This document shows, one piece after another, positions 9,417-18,989 of a DNA stretch of 41,263 nucleotides. The stretch comes from Cyclobacteriaceae bacterium (GTDB lineage: Bacteria; Bacteroidota; Bacteroidia; Cytophagales; Cyclobacteriaceae). The stretch's first letter is position 1; the number at the start of each line of letters is the position of its first letter. The notes below the pieces were generated by a model. The model did not search any database and was not told where the DNA came from. It saw nothing but the letters and a program-made list of their open reading frames with translations. The stretch is taken from positions 1 to 41,263 of the forward strand of contig JAAUQL010000046.1 of assembly GCA_012033595.1 (NCBI GenBank), written 5' to 3'. The translations under genes and the position numbers were made by a program.

Positions 9417-11285
9417 ATGAAAACTAAGATAATTATCCTTATCCCGCTTTTGATGTTTTGCACCTACGCATTTGCCCAGCAAATACCAAAGGCCGGTTCT
9501 CCCGAAATGCCACTTGAATATATTGGTCAACCAAAATACATGAAAGACCATAGACACGACGGCTACCTTCGACCGGTTGTTGGCGTGCAAAACATTCAGA
9601 TTCTGCGTGCAAACCGGTCAAATCCGCCAGAGACCAACAAGGCAGGTAACACATACAATCACGCACCCATGATGGCATACTGGAATGGTAAGTTTTATGT
9701 GCAATACCTGGCCCATGAATGGGAAGAACATGGCAATCCCACAGAGACATATCTGTTACACTCCGAAGATGGATATAACTGGTCTTCGCCACGACTACTT
9801 TTTCCCGCTATAGAATATGAACCAGGCCGATTTACCATTGCCCACCAGCGCATGGGTTTTTATGTAGCTCCAAATGGGAAATTACTCACTTTATCATTTT
9901 ACGGTGCACCCGGAGTTGGAAAAGACAGCCCAAATAGTGGCGAAGGCATCGGCAGGGCTGTAAGAGAAATTAAAGAAGACGGCACATGGGGACCCATTTA
10001 TTTTTTAAGGTACAATCGTCACTATGGTTTTAATGAAAAAAACACCGGTCAATGGTACCTTTCCTATACACAATCCCCCGATAAAGCATTTGTACAAGCA
10101 TGCAATGATCTGCTCAAAAACAAGCTCATGACCCAACAATGGTGGGAAGAGGACAGAAGCACGGATGGTTTTTATACAATTGATGATACTTCCGAAGAAG
10201 ATTTTTCGGCGAAAGCGCTGTCTTTTTATCACCGCAAAGACGGTAAGGTAGTCGGACTCTGGAAAAGCGCCTATGCCGCTATTTCTGACGATGAAGGAAA
10301 AACGTGGTCAACGCCCGTAGCTGTGAAATCAAAACCGGAAGATACGGGAAAGGAATGGGGACAGAAGACCGATGATGGCCGATATGCCATTACCTACAAC
10401 CCGGCAGGTGCCGATATGCGGATGCCCCTTGCCATCATATCTAGCGATGATGGCATCACATTCGATAACATGTTGGCAGTACATGGTGAGGCGCCCGAAC
10501 AACGTTTCGCAGGACGATTTATGAATATTGGTGCTCAATACAACAGGGGTATCGCCGAAGGAAATGGAAATCCGCCGGGTGATGATATGTGGATAGTTTA
10601 TGCCCAAAGTAAGCAGGATTTATGGGTAAGCCGCATACCTATTGCACCCGTGAGTGCTGTACAGGAAGACGTTGATGAAAATTTTGAATCAATGGATTTA
10701 CATACAATTCCTGATGGGTGGAATGTGTACAAACCGACGTGGTCACAAATTCAGATTGAAGAGGAGAGCGGAAATAAATATTTACACATTCGAGACGAAG
10801 AGCCCTATGACTATGCAAAAGTGGTTAAAGTATTCCCGGAGGCGAATGCAGTCACTATTGAGTTTTCTCTTTTAGACTATGAAGGGCAGCACTTAGAAAT
10901 AGATGTCACGGATTCAGAGGGCAAGCGGGCAGTCCATATGACTGATTTTCCCTGGAATTACCTCTTAGCCAACGATGGGCGAAGCATTAAATATCTAAAA
11001 CGGCTACCCGCAAAAGAAGACTATCGCGTTGTTGTCCACATCGATCTTAAAAAACAATCATATTCACTGGTGTTAAATGGGGAAACCTTACTAGAAAATG
11101 CAGGCTTGTATGAATCGGTCGGAACTGTAGAAGGATTGGAATTCAGGACAGGGATGTTTCGAATGGACAATTTGTATGCAAATGATCTATTGGCGCCAAA
11201 GGATACAGGCCTGCCGGGAGCTGACCAAAAAGCACATAGAATAGCGAATTACAAAATTGATGATGTGAAGATTACGACGAAATGA
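9417..11285 (+). CDS. Secreted sialidase-fold beta-propeller protein with Asp-box repeats
   Basis: A 622-residue exported protein: a signal peptide of about 20 residues (ending YAFAQ), then a beta-propeller of the sialidase/BNR superfamily. Asp-box-like motifs are visible as HSEDGYNW (about residue 118), SDDEGKTW (about 286) and SSDDGITF (about 342). From about residue 415 (ENFESMDLHTIPDGW) a lectin-like beta-sandwich of LamG/concanavalin type follows, ending in a segment that describes a 'FRMDNLYA' strand. The enzyme class cannot be fixed: sialidase-fold hydrolases and propeller polysaccharide lyases both look like this. It lies 12 bases after GH97 and overlaps the esterase by four bases, so it probably attacks the same glycan. 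Confidence 0.75.
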   Translation: MKTKIIILIPLLMFCTYAFAQQIPKAGSPEMPLEYIGQPKYMKDHRHDGYLRPVVGVQNIQILRANRSNPPETNKAGNTYNHAPMMAYWNGKFYVQYLAHEWEEHGNPTETYLLHSEDGYNWSSPRLLFPAIEYEPGRFTIAHQRMGFYVAPNGKLLTLSFYGAPGVGKDSPNSGEGIGRAVREIKEDGTWGPIYFLRYNRHYGFNEKNTGQWYLSYTQSPDKAFVQACNDLLKNKLMTQQWWEEDRSTDGFYTIDDTSEEDFSAKALSFYHRKDGKVVGLWKSAYAAISDDEGKTWSTPVAVKSKPEDTGKEWGQKTDDGRYAITYNPAGADMRMPLAIISSDDGITFDNMLAVHGEAPEQRFAGRFMNIGAQYNRGIAEGNGNPPGDDMWIVYAQSKQDLWVSRIPIAPVSAVQEDVDENFESMDLHTIPDGWNVYKPTWSQIQIEEESGNKYLHIRDEEPYDYAKVVKVFPEANAVTIEFSLLDYEGQHLEIDVTDSEGKRAVHMTDFPWNYLLANDGRSIKYLKRLPAKEDYRVVVHIDLKKQSYSLVLNGETLLENAGLYESVGTVEGLEFRTGMFRMDNLYANDLLAPKDTGLPGADQKAHRIANYKIDDVKITTK

Positions 11286-12846
11286 TAGGGCAAATAATTG
11301 GTGTAGTGCTTCTCCTTTTTAGCTCGTTCTGCTTTGCACACAATTGGCCAAGTCAATGTCTGACTGTTGAAATAGAATCTTCCATAGATCATAAATTGCA
11401 AGAAGCCCGGTTTATGAAGAGCAACAGCAAAAATCCGAGGCCACTTGTGGTTAGTCTGCATACCTGGAGTGGAGATTTCAATCAAAACGATACGCTGGTT
11501 TGGCAATGTGTGGATAGGGATTATAATTACATCCACCCAAATTTCAGAGGGCCTAACAGGACAGTGGAAGCCTGTGGTAGTCCATTGGTTATCAGCGACA
11601 TTGATGACGCAATCGACTATGCGATAGCGCATGGCAACGTAGATATAAATGAGATTCATGTAATCGGATCCAGTGGTGGTGGCTACGCTACCCTGTTGTG
11701 CTACATGCAATCCCGGCATCATATTAAATCATTTGCTTCATGGGTTCCTATTTCCAATCTAATAGACTGGTACAATGAGGTCAGAATCAGAGAGCCTGAG
11801 CATGCGCTGGATATCGCAAAAGCGACAACAGGTAAAAACTTTGATACCAATTGGCACTATATCGATGAAGAAGAAGCAAAGAAACGTTCCCCGATCTATA
11901 TGCAAACAGCCACGCTTGATCGCAGTAAAAGTAAACTGTCGATCTACGCGGGTGTGCATGACGGGTTTACTGGCGCTGTACCCATTACCCATTCCATAAA
12001 TATGTACAACAAGTTGGTCATGGACAATGATCGCGAAAGGATTCATTGTCAGGTTTCAAAAGATGAAACCATCTCATTGCTTACCTCACGTGGAGCAGGT
12101 CGCAAAGGCATGCATCACACACTTGCAGATCGCCCGATTCACCTGCAGCGAGCCTACAAAGACATGATCAGCTCACCATCTTTGAAGGTTCGCATGAGTG
12201 TTTAACCAATGTTGCCCTACAGCATATCGATAGTAAGCGCATGCTTACTATTGGCGACTCCAACGGGGCTATGGAAAATGGTTGGGTTGACCAATTGAAA
12301 CAAATCAGATTCAACGATCACAATTACAATACGTCAATTTCTGGAAATACGATTGGATTTATGAATAATGGTGACCCTCGCCTCAACACCCTTCACAATA
12401 TCGACAACTATATGAGTAGCGCTATTGACCACCTAAAAGGGCTGGATGCCTTAATCATTACCTTAGGCACCAATGATTGCAAAATCGTATTCAAGGATAG
12501 CATCAACCTCGTTTCCGAAAACTTAAAAGAGCTGATCGGGATGATCAGGGCACATGATGCGTACAAAGCTTCGCAGCCGCGGATATTTATTGTTTCACCT
12601 CCTCCTTTTGGTATAGCAAGCCACAGCCACGATGAGTTTGTACATGCAAATGAGCGAATGCTCCGCCTGTACCCCGAGTTGAAAAAAACAGCCCTAAGTG
12701 AAGGCTGCACTTTTATTGATATTAAGTCGCAACTAGATGGCGTTATTGACCATTTGACTTCCGACGGTATTCATTTGCATGCGGAGGGGCAGCGTCTAAT
12801 GGCGGAGATCATCAGTCAGGAAATAGACAAATATGATCTGGACTGA
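11282..12846 (+). CDS. Two-domain secreted esterase: alpha/beta hydrolase fused to SGNH hydrolase (one frameshift)
   Basis: Reconstructed as one 521-residue protein. Residues 1-20 are a signal peptide. The alpha/beta-hydrolase (prolyl-oligopeptidase-like) domain has nucleophile Ser131 in GSSGGG, acid Asp227 in VHDGF and, after frame repair, catalytic His305 in FEGSHE. The frame breaks at 12161-12163: reading on from 'cat' at 12163 gives HDQLTIFEGSHECL, the normal end of this fold, and continues without a stop into the SGNH domain, whose block I is IGDSNG (residue about 323), block III GTND and block V DGIHLH. One missing C repairs it. Such esterases remove acetyl or similar groups from glycans. 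If the frame break is real, two proteins result, the first without its histidine. Confidence 0.72.
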
Positions 12847-13025
12847 ATCACCATGCAATTAGGCATTGGGAATGCTATGCTGCTCGAAATACCCGTTCAA
12901 GTGTGCTCGGGTAGGAGTAACTGCTGTTTTTTTTTTTAATCTTTCAACAATCCCCGCAATAAAAAACAAATTCTACCTTCACGCCCCAGGCCTGGTCAGG
13001 CAGTTTGGGAGAACTAGCCGGGACT

Positions 13026-13391
13026 TTACTGGGAGATGATTTTCATGAACTCGTCCAATTCCGGCTTCACATATATTTTTCCGTCAATCTCTACCACCGG
13101 AAAGGAGACATAGCCTTTGTACTCGGCTTCCTGGATTTTTTGCACTAACTCATTGTAGTAAGTTTCACTGGCTTCTACGTCTTTAAAGGTATATTTCACA
13201 TCCAGAGCGTCAACTGATTTACGAAATGCGATACAGTGATCGCAGTTTTCGCTGCCATACACCATGATAACGGGCTCTGCTTTTGGTATCACCACCTCAG
13301 CGGCCTCTGTGTTTTTCTGTGGTTTGGTTTCACAGGCCAAAAAAGCAATAATAATTAGAATGAAAAAGCTGGCAATTGATGAGTATTTCAT
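13026..13391 (-). CDS. Glutaredoxin/thioredoxin-fold lipoprotein
   Basis: A 121-residue protein with a lipoprotein signal (hydrophobic run then LAC, Cys20), a linker rich in Glu and Lys, and a glutaredoxin-like domain: VYGSENCDHC places a CxxC redox pair at the end of the first strand and start of helix 1, and the later FPVVEIDG contains the cis-proline expected of thioredoxin folds. It likely faces the periplasm and reduces or exchanges disulfides there. It is transcribed opposite to the esterase cluster and lies 95 bases downstream of the membrane protein gene at 14179, so the two may be a unit. The partner is unknown. Confidence 0.8.
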   Translation of the reverse strand: MKYSSIASFFILIIIAFLACETKPQKNTEAAEVVIPKAEPVIMVYGSENCDHCIAFRKSVDALDVKYTFKDVEASETYYNELVQKIQEAEYKGYVSFPVVEIDGKIYVKPELDEFMKIISQ

Positions 13392-13486
13392 GATTATGTT
13401 ATTGAAAATCCAGGCAATGGGGTGTACTTGCGTCTAAATTTATTATTTTTTATGTGATCGCAGCGATGTAAAAGAAACAAAATGCA

Positions 13487-14179
13487 CTATGATGCTTTTC
13501 CGGCCAATTTATAGTAGAGCGGTATGCAAACCAATATGGCGGCAAGCAAGCTGATAGGAGGCATATATCCCGGCCACAATTGCCATTTTATCCAGCCATC
13601 CAAGCCCATGGCGCCAACATGCAACAGCGAAGTGACAAGCCCGAAATATCCCATGCGCTGGCCTTTTTGCCACTTTTGTATCCCTACGGCTTCTTGCATA
13701 AAGGGAATGGTGGTGATGGCCGGAATAGAGAAAAAATACAAGCTGACAACCCCCATCAACATACTCACCTCCCCGGTCAGGTTCATCATGTCATCCTGGT
13801 AAAATTTTGGAAAATAAGCCGGGGTTAGAATGATAAGTGAGATAAATACATGCATGGCAATAAGTGAAAAGCCCGCCAGTCCACAGTACTTCACAAACTG
13901 GTTTCGGGACGGTGCATCCTCGAATATGGGCCATATAGATTTGCCGGTGACATAGCTTAGCGCAAGAAAGAAAATGCCCGATATGCTCAATATTTTGTTT
14001 ACAATGTACAATGGAAAGTGAATAAGTGCTACCCCTTTGAAAACCAAATAGCGCAAAACGGCATAAAGCGAAAAAAATATCAGAACCTTCCAAAGCAAAT
14101 TGTTTTTGCTACTTCCTCCATGTACTGTACTTGCTGACATCACATCTTTTACTTTGATGAATAAGCCCCGGCCCAGCAT
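13487..14179 (-). CDS. Ferric reductase-like transmembrane protein
   Basis: A 230-residue integral membrane protein with about six hydrophobic helices. Conserved histidines lie in helices (AMHVFISL near residue 114 and LLHVGAMG near residue 188), as in the ferric-reductase/MsrQ haem-binding domain, so it probably binds haem and moves electrons across the membrane. No FAD or NAD domain is attached. The N-terminus before residue 30 is hydrophilic and the start could be the inner ATG at 14140. The glutaredoxin-like lipoprotein gene follows on the same strand, which would fit a redox role at the membrane. The specific acceptor cannot be stated. Confidence 0.72.
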   Translation of the reverse strand: MLGRGLFIKVKDVMSASTVHGGSSKNNLLWKVLIFFSLYAVLRYLVFKGVALIHFPLYIVNKILSISGIFFLALSYVTGKSIWPIFEDAPSRNQFVKYCGLAGFSLIAMHVFISLIILTPAYFPKFYQDDMMNLTGEVSMLMGVVSLYFFSIPAITTIPFMQEAVGIQKWQKGQRMGYFGLVTSLLHVGAMGLDGWIKWQLWPGYMPPISLLAAILVCIPLYYKLAGKAS

Positions 14180-14405
14180 CTTATGGGTAGTCGGCCTGGC
14201 TTTAAAAACTCAAATATATATCGGCACCCTGAATTACCGTTTACTTATCTAACTATTTGTTGCAATGCTAGCGGCTTTTTTGACGTCAATGGTGCTTCCG
14301 GCCTGCCCAAAATGAACGCTGAGCCCGGCAAGAGGTATAACTTGCTTAAGCATTGACATAAAAAATATAAATAATCGATATTTTTCTGTGCGTTGATATA
14401 GGTGA

Positions 14406-15878
14406 AATAGTTTTGATTTTATCAGGCAGCGGCATGTAGATGACTACCAAAGGCTTTTTGACCGCTTTGCCATCGACCTGGGGGGACTCGCCAGAGACAG
14501 CCTCCCTACAGATCAGCGGATTAAGCAATTTCAGGATCAACCTGACAATCAGCTCGTAGCCTTATATGTGCAATATGCCCGTTATTTGCTGATTGCCTCC
14601 AGCCGTGCCGGAAGCCACCCGGCCAACTTGCAGGGAATCTGGAACGACAAGACAGCGCCCCCGTGGGACAGCAAATACACTGTCAATATCAATACTGAAA
14701 TGAACTACTGGCCTGCTGAAGTCACCAACCTCAGCGAGTGCCACGAGCCGCTGTTTCAGTTGGTGGAAGAATGTGCCCGGTCTGGCAAAAATACCGCCAG
14801 ACAACACTACAATGCCAGGGGGTGGATTCTTCACCACAATACAGACCAATGGAGGGGTACTGCGCCCATCAACCATGCCAACCATGGCATTTGGGTCGGC
14901 GGTAGCGGCTGGCTCAGTACCCACTTGTGGGAGCATTTCCTCTTCACCCGCGACATAGACTTTTTGCGTCAAAGGGGCTATCCCATCATGCGCGAAGCAG
15001 CATTGTTTTATACTGATTTTCTTGTCGAAGACCCCGAAACCTCCTGGCTCATGAGTACCCCATCCAATTCACCCGAAACCGGCGGGCTGGTTGCGGGACC
15101 CACCATGGATCATCAGATCATCAGGTCATTGTTCAAGGCTTGCATCGCGGCAGATTCGATTCTGGGCGGGAGGGATGGCTTTATTGACACCTTAAAAAAC
15201 ATGGTACCCAGGATTGCCCCCAACCAAATCGGGCAATATGGCCAGCTACAGGAGTGGTTGCGAGACCGCGATGACCCCAAAAATACCCACAGGCATGTGT
15301 CGCACCTGTGGGGCATGCATCCCGGCACAGACATCAATTGGGAAGATAACCCGGAGCTAATGCAGGCAGCAAAGCAATCGTTGCTTTACAGGGGAGACGA
15401 TGGCACAGGATGGAGCCTCGCGTGGAAAATAAACTTCTGGGCGCGTTTTCTGGATGGAAACCATGCCTACGAATTGGTGAAAATGTTATTTCGATTCGTG
15501 GATAATGGGAGTGAAGGCCATCAAAAGGGAGGCTCCTACCTCAATCTGTTCGATGCACATCCGCCATTTCAGATAGATGGCAATTTTGGCGCTGCGGCAG
15601 GTATAGTTGAAATGCTCCTGCAATCGCACCTTACCTATATCGATTTATTGCCGGCGCTTCCGGATGCTTTCGAAAACGGCTCTCTTGCCGGCGTGTGTGC
15701 CAGGGGTGGCTTTGAGCTCGACTTTGGTTGGGAAGACAAAAAACTGGTTCAGGTGAGTGTGCTTTCTAAAGTTGGGGGAATTTGCCGTTTGAAATACGGG
15801 CAAAAAACCATAGATTTTGAAACTGTTGCCGGTGAACGGTATATCTTCGATGGTCATCTGGTGATGCAGGAAAAATAG
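14406..15878 (+). pseudogene. GH95 alpha-L-fucosidase, 5'-truncated remnant
   Basis: The frame is open from 14406 (just after a TGA at 14403) to 15878, and from about 14427 it is clearly GH95: HVDDYQRLFDRF, NLQGIWND, VNINTEMNYW and PFQIDGNFGAAAG are family blocks. The catalytic Asn pair (NIN), a Glu in the ETSWLMSTPSNSPE region and the base Asp (QIDG) are all present. About 350-400 N-terminal residues (the beta-sandwich and the start of the helical barrel) are absent, with no signal peptide and no ATG at a sensible place; a GTG at 14568 gives the longest initiated frame. The sequence before 14405 is AT-rich and does not code for the missing part in any frame. This is a deletion or a misjoin, not a frameshift. 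Confidence 0.82.
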
Positions 15879-15916
15879 CCGGATAATGTTAATTTTGAGC
15901 GCTTCAACAAACAAAA

Positions 15917-16966
15917 ATGCAAAAAGTGTTATTCATCCGGTGGGTATTTCCATTGCTAGCCACCTTTACAATAATATGCTACTTAAGTGTGCTTATTCCA
16001 CCAACCTTTTTTTGGCCTGCTGTTTTTGCCAGCTATGCCATCCCGGCCGTATTGCTTGTCAATGCCATATTGTTGCCTGTCACCCTGTTTTTTTATAGAC
16101 GCAAAATCTTCTATCCCCTGTTGGGCTTGCTAGCCGGTGTACCTTTCGTGTTGGTCACCTATAGCCATCATCGCCCACAACCCCGCGAGGCGAAGATGAT
16201 TTCTGTGTTGAGCCTCAATGCCAAGCTCTTTAGAAAGTCGCGTATGTACAATGAATTTTCAACTGATTTGATTTCCTGGGTTGCTGCCGATAGCTCCGAT
16301 ATCAAATGTTTTCAGGAGTATAGTACCAATGCCAGGTGGGAACCGCTGGATGTGACAGGGCAAATAAAAAAGCAAGGGTTTAATGGCTTTATCCACCGGG
16401 CTACCATGGATGGGGCACACAATCCCGGGTTGGCCATTTTTTCTAAATACCCCATACTGGATACCGGAACGGTATGGATACGACCGGGCTCGCTCAACGA
16501 TGGGATATTTGTGGATATCGATCTGGGATATGACACCGTCAGAATCTACAATGTTCACCTGGAATCGATGAAACTGCTGCTTTATCAATACAAAAACGCA
16601 GAAAATTATCCCTGGAAAATGAAGCACTTGGTGTCGCGGCTAAAGGATGGCGCCGCGCAGCGTTCGTATCAGATCGACCGCTTAATCACGCATACCCGCG
16701 TCTGTCCACATCCTTTTATCATTTGTGGCGATTTCAACGAAACACCGTACAGCTTCAATTATTTTCTCCTGCGACAGCACTTTTCCAATGCCTTTGAACA
16801 GGCAGGCAGGGGATTTGGCTTTTCGCTGAATAGTGTCCTCTTTTTTTTACGCATCGATCATCATTTCTATGGCCCCGGGATAGAAGCGCTCGACTACCGG
16901 GTAGATCGAAGCATGAAGGTCTCAGACCATTTCCCAACCCGGGGTCGCTACACCATAAGCAGGTAA
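15917..16966 (+). CDS. Membrane-anchored endonuclease/exonuclease/phosphatase family protein
   Basis: A 349-residue protein. The first 90 residues contain three hydrophobic helices, then an extracytoplasmic EEP-fold domain begins at SVLSLNAKLFRKS. Conserved EEP features follow: CFQEY (metal-binding Glu), the IYNVHLES strand, ICGDFNETPYS (Asp and Asn of the active site) and the C-terminal VSDHFPTRG with the catalytic His. This layout is common in Bacteroidota, where the substrate is usually unknown; phosphodiesters of nucleic acids, inositol phosphates or lipids are all possible. It begins 38 bases after the GH95 remnant, so it may share its transcript. Confidence 0.85.
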   Translation: MQKVLFIRWVFPLLATFTIICYLSVLIPPTFFWPAVFASYAIPAVLLVNAILLPVTLFFYRRKIFYPLLGLLAGVPFVLVTYSHHRPQPREAKMISVLSLNAKLFRKSRMYNEFSTDLISWVAADSSDIKCFQEYSTNARWEPLDVTGQIKKQGFNGFIHRATMDGAHNPGLAIFSKYPILDTGTVWIRPGSLNDGIFVDIDLGYDTVRIYNVHLESMKLLLYQYKNAENYPWKMKHLVSRLKDGAAQRSYQIDRLITHTRVCPHPFIICGDFNETPYSFNYFLLRQHFSNAFEQAGRGFGFSLNSVLFFLRIDHHFYGPGIEALDYRVDRSMKVSDHFPTRGRYTISR

Positions 16967-17150
16967 CCTGATTCCCTGATCTGGGTAAGACTTTAACTAG
17001 GATTTGTGAATTTGAGCGCCTGATGCCTGGGCAATAGCGAGCAGATTACAGCCGCATCAGCCCATAACACTTCAACAACGCCCGCCGGTCATTAGCGATT
17101 TTTAAGTATTGTCTCTATATTCACCCCGATTTTTTTACAAACCTAGAAAT

Positions 17151-18761
17151 ATGAAAAATACATTAGAAACCAGTAGTGGAAACAAATCATTTGTACTGGG
17201 ATTGACCTTGGTCGCCACCTTGGGTGGATTACTTTTTGGCTACGACACCGCTGTGATATCCGGTGCTGTCAGTTCCCTGCAATCCTTTTTTATCGACACG
17301 CTCAACCTTGACAATGGCGAAGCGCGTACGGTAATTTTAGAATACCGGATCACAGTATATGTTGCCATTTATATTGTACTATTTTCTGTTGGTGGCGTGC
17401 TCATCAAGCTGGTGGGCAGGGGTAAGGGTATACTCTCTACCATTGTACTGATGGCCATTTCCACCCTGGTGATTTCCAACAATTTCAAAGATGCTCCTGT
17501 TTTGGACGAAGAGACCGCCAATTCACTCAAAGGCTTTATCGTCTCCAGTGCACTGATTGGATGTATCATTGGAGGTTCGCTCGGGGGTATTATCTCCAAA
17601 GAGATGGGGCGTAAGCGGGGGCTCATCCTCGCAGCCTTGCTTTTTACCTTGTCGGCTATAGGGTCAGCGGTTCCTGAAGTAATGAATATTTTTGGAGTGG
17701 AAAATGTCACTTCCTTCATCATATACCGCATTATCGGCGGCATCGGAGTGGGTATGGCCTCTATGCTTTCGCCCATGTACATTGCCGAAATCGCCCCGCC
17801 AAAGATCCGGGGACAACTGGTGTCATGGAACCAATTTGCCATAATATTTGGTATGTTGGTCATTTATTTTGTCAACTTTTTTATAGCCCGACTCGGAGAT
17901 GAATCTTGGCTGAATACCGTGGGTTGGCGATGGATGTTTGCCTCAGAGACTATACCCGCAGGCTTATTCCTTATATTGTTGTGGTTTGTGCCGGAAACTC
18001 CAAGGTACCTGGTTATGAAAAACCGTGATGGCGATGCTTTAAAAGTGCTTAACAAACTCAATGGCGAAAGTCATTCGGCCAGGATACTGGCAGAAATCAG
18101 GGACACCCTGAAAATAAAAGATGCGCCCTGGCTTTCATATGGTTGGATGCTGATAGGAGTAGGCATTTTCCTGTCGGTATTTCAGCAGTTTGTAGGCATC
18201 AATGTGGTGCTGTACTATGCCCCGGAAATATTCAAGAGCATGGGCAGCGGTACCGAATCATCACTCTTGCAGACCATCATAGTAGGTGCGGTCAACCTCA
18301 CCTTCACAGTGCTTGCTATTTTTACTGTCGATAAATTTGGCCGTAAGCCACTGATGGTAATTGGTGCCGTGGGTATGGCCGTCAGTATGTTGGCCCTGGG
18401 ATTATCGTTTTACCTGGGCTCAGTAGGTGCCGGAGCCTTGATATTCATGTTGTTTTATACGGCTTCATTTGCCATGTCCTGGGGGCCTGTCACCTGGGTA
18501 TTGCTGTCAGAGATTTTTCCTAACCGCATCAGAGGGGCGATGTCGATAGCCGTGGCGGCTCAATGGATCGCGAATTTCGCGGTTTCCTGGACTTTCCCAA
18601 TGATGAATGACAACACATGGCTCACGTCACAGTTCAACCATGGTTTCGCTTATTGGATCTATGGGGGCATGAGTATGCTTGCAGCGTTTTTTGTCTGGAA
18701 ATGGGTTCCCGAAACCAAAGGCAAAACGCTGGAGGCCATGGAAGATGTGTGGAACAAGTAG
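17151..18761 (+). CDS. MFS sugar porter (XylE-like sugar:proton symporter)
   Basis: Inner-membrane sugar transporter of the major facilitator superfamily, 536 residues, 12 core helices. The sugar-porter signatures are all visible: GGLLFGYDTAVISGA in helix 1, KEMGRKRG in loop 2-3, RIIGGIGVGMASMLSPMYIAE (helix 4-5), PETPRYL before the central loop, QQFVGINVVLYYAPEIF in helix 7 and PETKGKTLE at the end. The ATG at 17151 is chosen over a TTG 14 codons earlier. An extra loop of about 50 residues after helix 1 is longer than in E. coli XylE. Its position next to a fucosidase remnant suggests uptake of a released hexose or deoxyhexose, but specificity cannot be read. A strong terminator follows at 18822. 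Confidence 0.93.
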   Translation: MKNTLETSSGNKSFVLGLTLVATLGGLLFGYDTAVISGAVSSLQSFFIDTLNLDNGEARTVILEYRITVYVAIYIVLFSVGGVLIKLVGRGKGILSTIVLMAISTLVISNNFKDAPVLDEETANSLKGFIVSSALIGCIIGGSLGGIISKEMGRKRGLILAALLFTLSAIGSAVPEVMNIFGVENVTSFIIYRIIGGIGVGMASMLSPMYIAEIAPPKIRGQLVSWNQFAIIFGMLVIYFVNFFIARLGDESWLNTVGWRWMFASETIPAGLFLILLWFVPETPRYLVMKNRDGDALKVLNKLNGESHSARILAEIRDTLKIKDAPWLSYGWMLIGVGIFLSVFQQFVGINVVLYYAPEIFKSMGSGTESSLLQTIIVGAVNLTFTVLAIFTVDKFGRKPLMVIGAVGMAVSMLALGLSFYLGSVGAGALIFMLFYTASFAMSWGPVTWVLLSEIFPNRIRGAMSIAVAAQWIANFAVSWTFPMMNDNTWLTSQFNHGFAYWIYGGMSMLAAFFVWKWVPETKGKTLEAMEDVWNK

Positions 18762-18821
18762 CATAGACCAATTGGATAAGCAAATTAGCTGTGTGACCAG
18801 TTGAAAAATAATGAAAAAAGG

Positions 18822-18860
18822 ACAAGCTTCGATCGGGTCAGATCGGAGCTTGTTTTATTT
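18822..18860 (+). terminator. Rho-independent terminator after the MFS porter
   Basis: Thirteen-base arms at 18822-18834 and 18841-18853 pair with a single mismatch around a GGGTCA loop, followed by a T-rich tail (ttttattt) and preceded by an A-run, so it may also work on the other strand. It lies 60 bases after the sugar-porter stop. Confidence 0.88.
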
Positions 18861-18989
18861 GTGGCGTATCATCGTCCTATGCAATTTTAGTTTGACAAGA
18901 TGAGATTTGGCAATTGATGGTTGCCTGTGGCAGGCCCTGAGTTGATTTTACTTTAAAATAAATGCGTTTTAAATCCCGTTAGAATAGTT

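Noticed and set aside
12241-12846. A stand-alone SGNH hydrolase gene starting at the ATG at 12241
   Set aside because: It would begin at the catalytic block itself, without signal peptide. The frame is open upstream and supplies the missing end of the preceding hydrolase.
12890-12937. Hairpin TACCCG/CGGGTA followed by a run of eleven T after the esterase
   Set aside because: The T-run starts 13 bases after the stem, too far for an ordinary rho-independent terminator; it could still help end transcription, but I do not list it.
18923-18935. Small hairpin GCCTG/CAGGC upstream of cdd
   Set aside because: Five base pairs with a three-base loop and no associated tail or known motif.
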